From: Hedera helix
Taxonomy: Eukaryota > Streptophyta > Magnoliopsida > Apiales > Araliaceae
Direction: 5' to 3'
NCBI GenBank assembly: GCA_947179155.2
Contig: OX359286.1
Coordinates: 39,818,664 to 39,882,663, forward strand
Length of the DNA: 64,000 bases
Made by a program: the position numbers and the translations under genes. The notes under the pieces were generated by a model. The model had not been told where the DNA came from and did not search any database. It saw only the letters and a program-made list of their open reading frames with translations. Numbering within the stretch: the stretch's first letter is position 1; each line of letters starts with the position of its first letter. Of the stretch, positions 60,231-64,000 are shown piece by piece.

Positions 60231-61214
60231 TGGACCGGCCCTCTTGCAGGAAGTAGTATTGATAGGGTTAAATTATACGATATTTTTATTCCATAATACT
60301 TAGTTTTTATATTTATTGCGTGTTTAAATGTTTAATTATTTAGTTTATTTTGATTTTAATAGGTTTTATAGGATTTTAGTTAATATATGTTAATTTAGGT
60401 AATTTTATAGTATTTTTATATTTCTTTTTATTTATGTGTTTTTATTTATTTTTAGTATTTTAGGAACTTATTTATTATTATGTGTTTTTATTATATTTAG
60501 TATTTTTATATTATTTTTATTTAATTTATATTTATTTTTGTAGGAAAATTAAAGACTAATGGCAAAACTGTAAATAAAGGAAAGTTGTCAGCCGCGTCAT
60601 GCGTGTATAAGGAATCAGCAGGCGAAGAAGAAACGACGCCGTTTGGCGTTGAGATGCAGAAACAGGTGTCGCGCAATACGCGCGGTATAAAAAAAAATTG
60701 GAGCCGCGTGTTACAATGAAACGGCGTCGTTTAAAGCTCAGGGGCGCGTAATGCGCGGGCTAGCGTGGCGGTCACTGTAGCGAGTGTCTTGTTTGGCAGA
60801 CGCGGAAATGGCCCAAAACGGAATTATTCGTTATTTTTTTTCTACTTTTTTATTCCAAATTGGATTTTAATTCCAATTAGGGTTAGGATAATAATTATTT
60901 TATTTTTTTTTATTTTTAATTGTAAATCCTATTAGGGTTTGGACAAGTTAGGAGGTTTATGAAACCTATAAATAGAGGGTTTGAGACTCAATGTAATATA
61001 CAACTCTCATTAGAATAAAAATTCTCTCTTCTATTCTTTAGTGCTCTCTACAATTATGAGTAGCTAAATTATTTTTCTTGGTTTAAGTGATTAAAGCCAT
61101 CAAGATTTATACACTGTGAGATATAATTTATTTTAATTATTCAATTTATATTTTGAGTATTGAATATTTTTTTGTGCTTAATTTTATGATTGGTTTGTTT
61201 AATTGCTAGAAGGC
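60231..61214. other. Possible old LTR fragment, unclassified
   Basis: A T-rich stretch is followed by a GC-richer block with repeated GCGCGTAATGCGCG/AAACGGCGTCGTTT words, then a TATA-like CTATAAATAGAGGG (60967-60980) and CTCTCTACAATTATGAGTAGC. The arrangement suggests a U3-R-like promoter region of an LTR on the plus strand, but no ends or duplications were found. Confidence 0.3.
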
Positions 61215-61914
61215 ATACTTGTAATATTTTGAATTCTTCTAAGCCTGTAATTAAAATATTATGTGATTAAAAGAATTCCAGTTTGTAAATTATTAGGTGA
61301 TATGTGATTAATTTTGTTTAATTAAATTAAGCAAATGAATGTAAGTATATGTGTCAAACAATATTTCTTTATATGGTGAAATATATAATATGATGGATTA
61401 TACAAAAATTATATGAATACAATACGAGTATTACACAAGGTGTAATATGAGAAATGATACAATGTATGTTTATGTATTAATAAAATGTATGATACATAAT
61501 ATAGTATGGTATATATATAATTGTGTACTAATAAAAACATGACCAATATATGTATACAGTTATGCATGTATTCACATGCCTAGTTTCTTATTAAAACCAC
61601 CCATCAACCTAGTTAATGCATATATATAATAGGTAAAGAATCAAAACTTGCAAGTATAGTATATTATTTATTTGGACATGAGAATTGGGACAAAGGAATG
61701 GAAAGGCCGAGAGTCTTGCACAAAAAAATAAGAAGGGGGACCCACGGGTTGCATGCATGCATAATCATATGCTCATTTGTTTGTTTAACCAATATGTATA
61801 TATTCCATGCATATCTGGGACTTGTTTTATTTATCCACTTATATTAGTAAGTTATCTTACATGAATATAGATTACATGAGTCACCAATTGGAATGATACC
61901 CGCTGGACAAAAAC

Positions 61915-61966
<52 letters not shown>
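61915..61966. repeat. (AT)n microsatellite in the solo LTR
   Basis: About 25 AT units. Confidence 0.95.
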
Positions 61967-61968
<2 letters not shown>

Positions 61969-62756
61969 TTGTTTTAATTTTAAGGTGTGTTGGCGCCAAT
62001 GAAAGGAGGAGTTGTGGCCCTACCATGGCATAGCCTTATTGCTAAATTACTTAGAGCCGTGACTTGTAGCAATGACTCAACCCATGTAATTAATGCATTG
62101 GAATGATTCACTCTAGGAAGTATCCAGACATAGCAGGGGAGAAGAATTTCCTATATGTGTATATATTCCATATAAATTTGGTTTGTCTTAAATAATAAAT
62201 AACCCCAATGAGTCACTAAAATCAATTAATACACCTAATGACTAAATCAATTGCAAGGAAATGTTATACCCGGTAGTTTAATTGCTACATGGCATGTTGG
62301 CATTATTTTAATGGAACATGTATCACTCTAGTTGTTTCTAGCCTTACAGCTAAAATTTTCTAGACTCATGACTTAAGATATGTATCATCAAGTTCATTTT
62401 ATAAAAAAACCATAATTCACATATAAATTTAATTGAAATACTAACTCACAAATACAAGCATACTTGTTGCATAAAATCTCCCACGGGCAAATTATAATAT
62501 TAAATATGTTAGTAGACTTGTGCTTTAGAATATTAGATAATGACGCATGCTAATGAGTCACCATTTTAATTAAAGCTCCAAGTTGATTACAATTGCAAGT
62601 GTATTCCTGTTGGTTGCATGGAATATTCTACCGTTAATTATATCCCTAGAAATGCTAAATAGCCTTGTGAATTAAAGTGATAGAATGGTGATTTGTTGCA
62701 TGACTCACCAAAATCATCATGAACATGGCCAAAATTTACCCAACCTGTACTAACAC

Positions 62757-62765
62757 TATAAATAG
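62757..62765 (+). promoter_or_regulatory. TATA box of the 61220-63952 LTR
   Basis: TATAAATAG followed by TCATCAAACACACAAG, a plausible transcript start region. Confidence 0.6.
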
Positions 62766-64000
62766 CCGCATGGATCGTTCTCATTTTCATCAAACACACA
62801 AGTTACTTATAAAGTATTAAGAGAGTGACAGTAGAGTGAAAATAAGAAGTTGGAAAATACTGCGTTTAGAAAAGCAAGCACTCCGAAGGTCATACAAGGA
62901 TTAAATTATAAACTGTGAAAGACATCAGGCAAGTTTTCTTTTAAATTATTGCGAATTCTTTTTATATACTTAATTACTTGAAATTCGAGTATTCGTTGAT
63001 AATTATGAAATATTTTATTAGAAATGAATTAATGCTAATTGTTCCGGCTTAATTCAAGAAATGATCTATTGTTCATGAAATATTGATTTGTTATAATTAT
63101 TTATCAAACCAAATTGCTTTGGGGCGATATCTGTATATTAGTAACTGAGATGAACAACCCTTATTCATTGGGGAATAAATGATGTGTCGGGTAACTGACA
63201 CGCACTGTTGATACGTTTTGTAGTCAGTGTAGCAGATATTATGCATAATATGGGATATTACTAGGCTGATCCCCTATAAATATCCAGGCATGGTTCTGAG
63301 GTCTTAACGACTAATGAACACTACTAGTTCATGGTTTGACAAACCACTCAGTTTACTATTATTGATATGTAACATTTCTTTAAAATCATAAATCTTTCAT
63401 ATGCTATCTGTTAAACTTGCTGAGCAATTTTATGCTCATCCTTGCATATAATATCCATTTTTCAGCTAAAGAGGAAATTCCTGAAGGTTCTGAGGAAAAA
63501 GGAAAAGCAAAGAAGCATGTATAGAATAGAAATCATAATTGTTTTACTATGTGTAATGATTGTTATGTATTAAGAACAAGATACTGGGGTTTTGTAATTC
63601 AAATTAATATATCAATGATATTGTATAAATTATTATCACATACTGTTTTATGTCTTTAAATTAAATAGATGTTTTGACCTTAATTTCATTATGAGTAAAT
63701 CTGTATATCTGGGTGAGGGTATTTGGCAAATTGAAAGTTATGTCTAAGAAAAGAGGTTAGGTCATCTAATTGCGCGCCGGTAAAGTTCATCTTTATCGGA
63801 AAGCCCCCTCTGATCTGGGAACTATCTCTTTTGCTGATACTGTGAATTTCAGATGTATAGAAGTTACAAAGTAATGGAATATTTATCCTTAGAATGATGA
63901 TACGTGAGTACCAAATCCAATGTAATATATACATGGATTTGGGGACGTCACAATACTAGTTTATTATTTATATTAATGTACTGCTGTTGGTGAAGTAACT

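Larger units (their letters stand above)
61220..63952 (+). mobile_element. Tekay-like solo LTR (2.7 kb)
   Basis: Ends TGTAATATTTTG and GGGGACGTCACA, with a perfect 5-bp duplication ATACT (61215-61219, 63953-63957). TATA box TATAAATAG at 62757-62765 in plus orientation. The 3' third shares word order with the solo LTR ending at 38960 (GAGATGAACAACCC, ATGCATAAT.TAGG, TTGCTGAGCAA). No primer site follows, so it is a solo LTR. Confidence 0.7.

Overview
The window is AT-rich nuclear DNA of a dicot-type flowering plant. Evidence: introns with GT..AG ends, two plastid-targeted genes with intact multi-exon structure, a MIR171 hairpin, and plant families of transposable elements (Tekay/Del-type Ty3 chromovirus, PIF/Harbinger, hAT, Mutator-like, MITEs). 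The species cannot be named from the sequence.

Layout. 1-7.9 kb: intergenic repeats, including a probable hAT MITE (734-1377) and a 3.4-kb solo LTR (2234-5650, target duplication ACTTA). 7.9-9 kb: a foldback MITE followed by a MIR171 gene. 9.9-14.2 kb: a dead IQ67-domain (IQD) gene on the minus strand whose first exon was split by a 3.4-kb PIF/Harbinger element with both of its genes decayed. 15.6-18.3 kb: an intact seven-exon chloroplast rhodanese gene (STR15/SEN1 type, minus strand), with a MITE derived from the same Harbinger family just upstream. 20.8-48.9 kb: a large nest. A Mutator-like element (inverted ends at 20794 and 48906) was split by a Tekay-like solo LTR (TSD AATGG). That LTR was itself split by a very young 13.3-kb Tekay element (TSD TTATG). 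Further along, a hAT element interrupts the Mutator transposase frame and carries its own solo LTR, and a small non-autonomous LTR element sits near the right end. 49.3-59.3 kb: an intact seven-exon LTO1 gene (plastid VKOR-thioredoxin fusion, plus strand) whose introns hold a gene-capturing LTR element with inverted ends and two MITEs. 59.3-64 kb: intergenic, with another solo LTR (61220-63952, TSD ATACT).

How the genes relate. STR15 and LTO1 are divergent neighbours. From memory, their Arabidopsis counterparts (At4g35770 and At4g35760) are also adjacent, so the pair looks like conserved microsynteny whose shared 5' region, originally about 2.6 kb, was opened to 31 kb by transposons. Both proteins are predicted plastid sulfur/disulfide enzymes. 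Everything else with coding content is mobile DNA or decayed.

Most notable observations: an LTR element carrying fragments of SMG1 and DEAD-box helicase RH35, arranged with inverted LTR ends inside one target duplication; an extra acidic coiled-coil ORF upstream of gag in a near-pristine Tekay element; the Mutator nest between two conserved genes; and a Harbinger parent/MITE pair 4.5 kb apart. All boundaries were read by eye, without alignment software.
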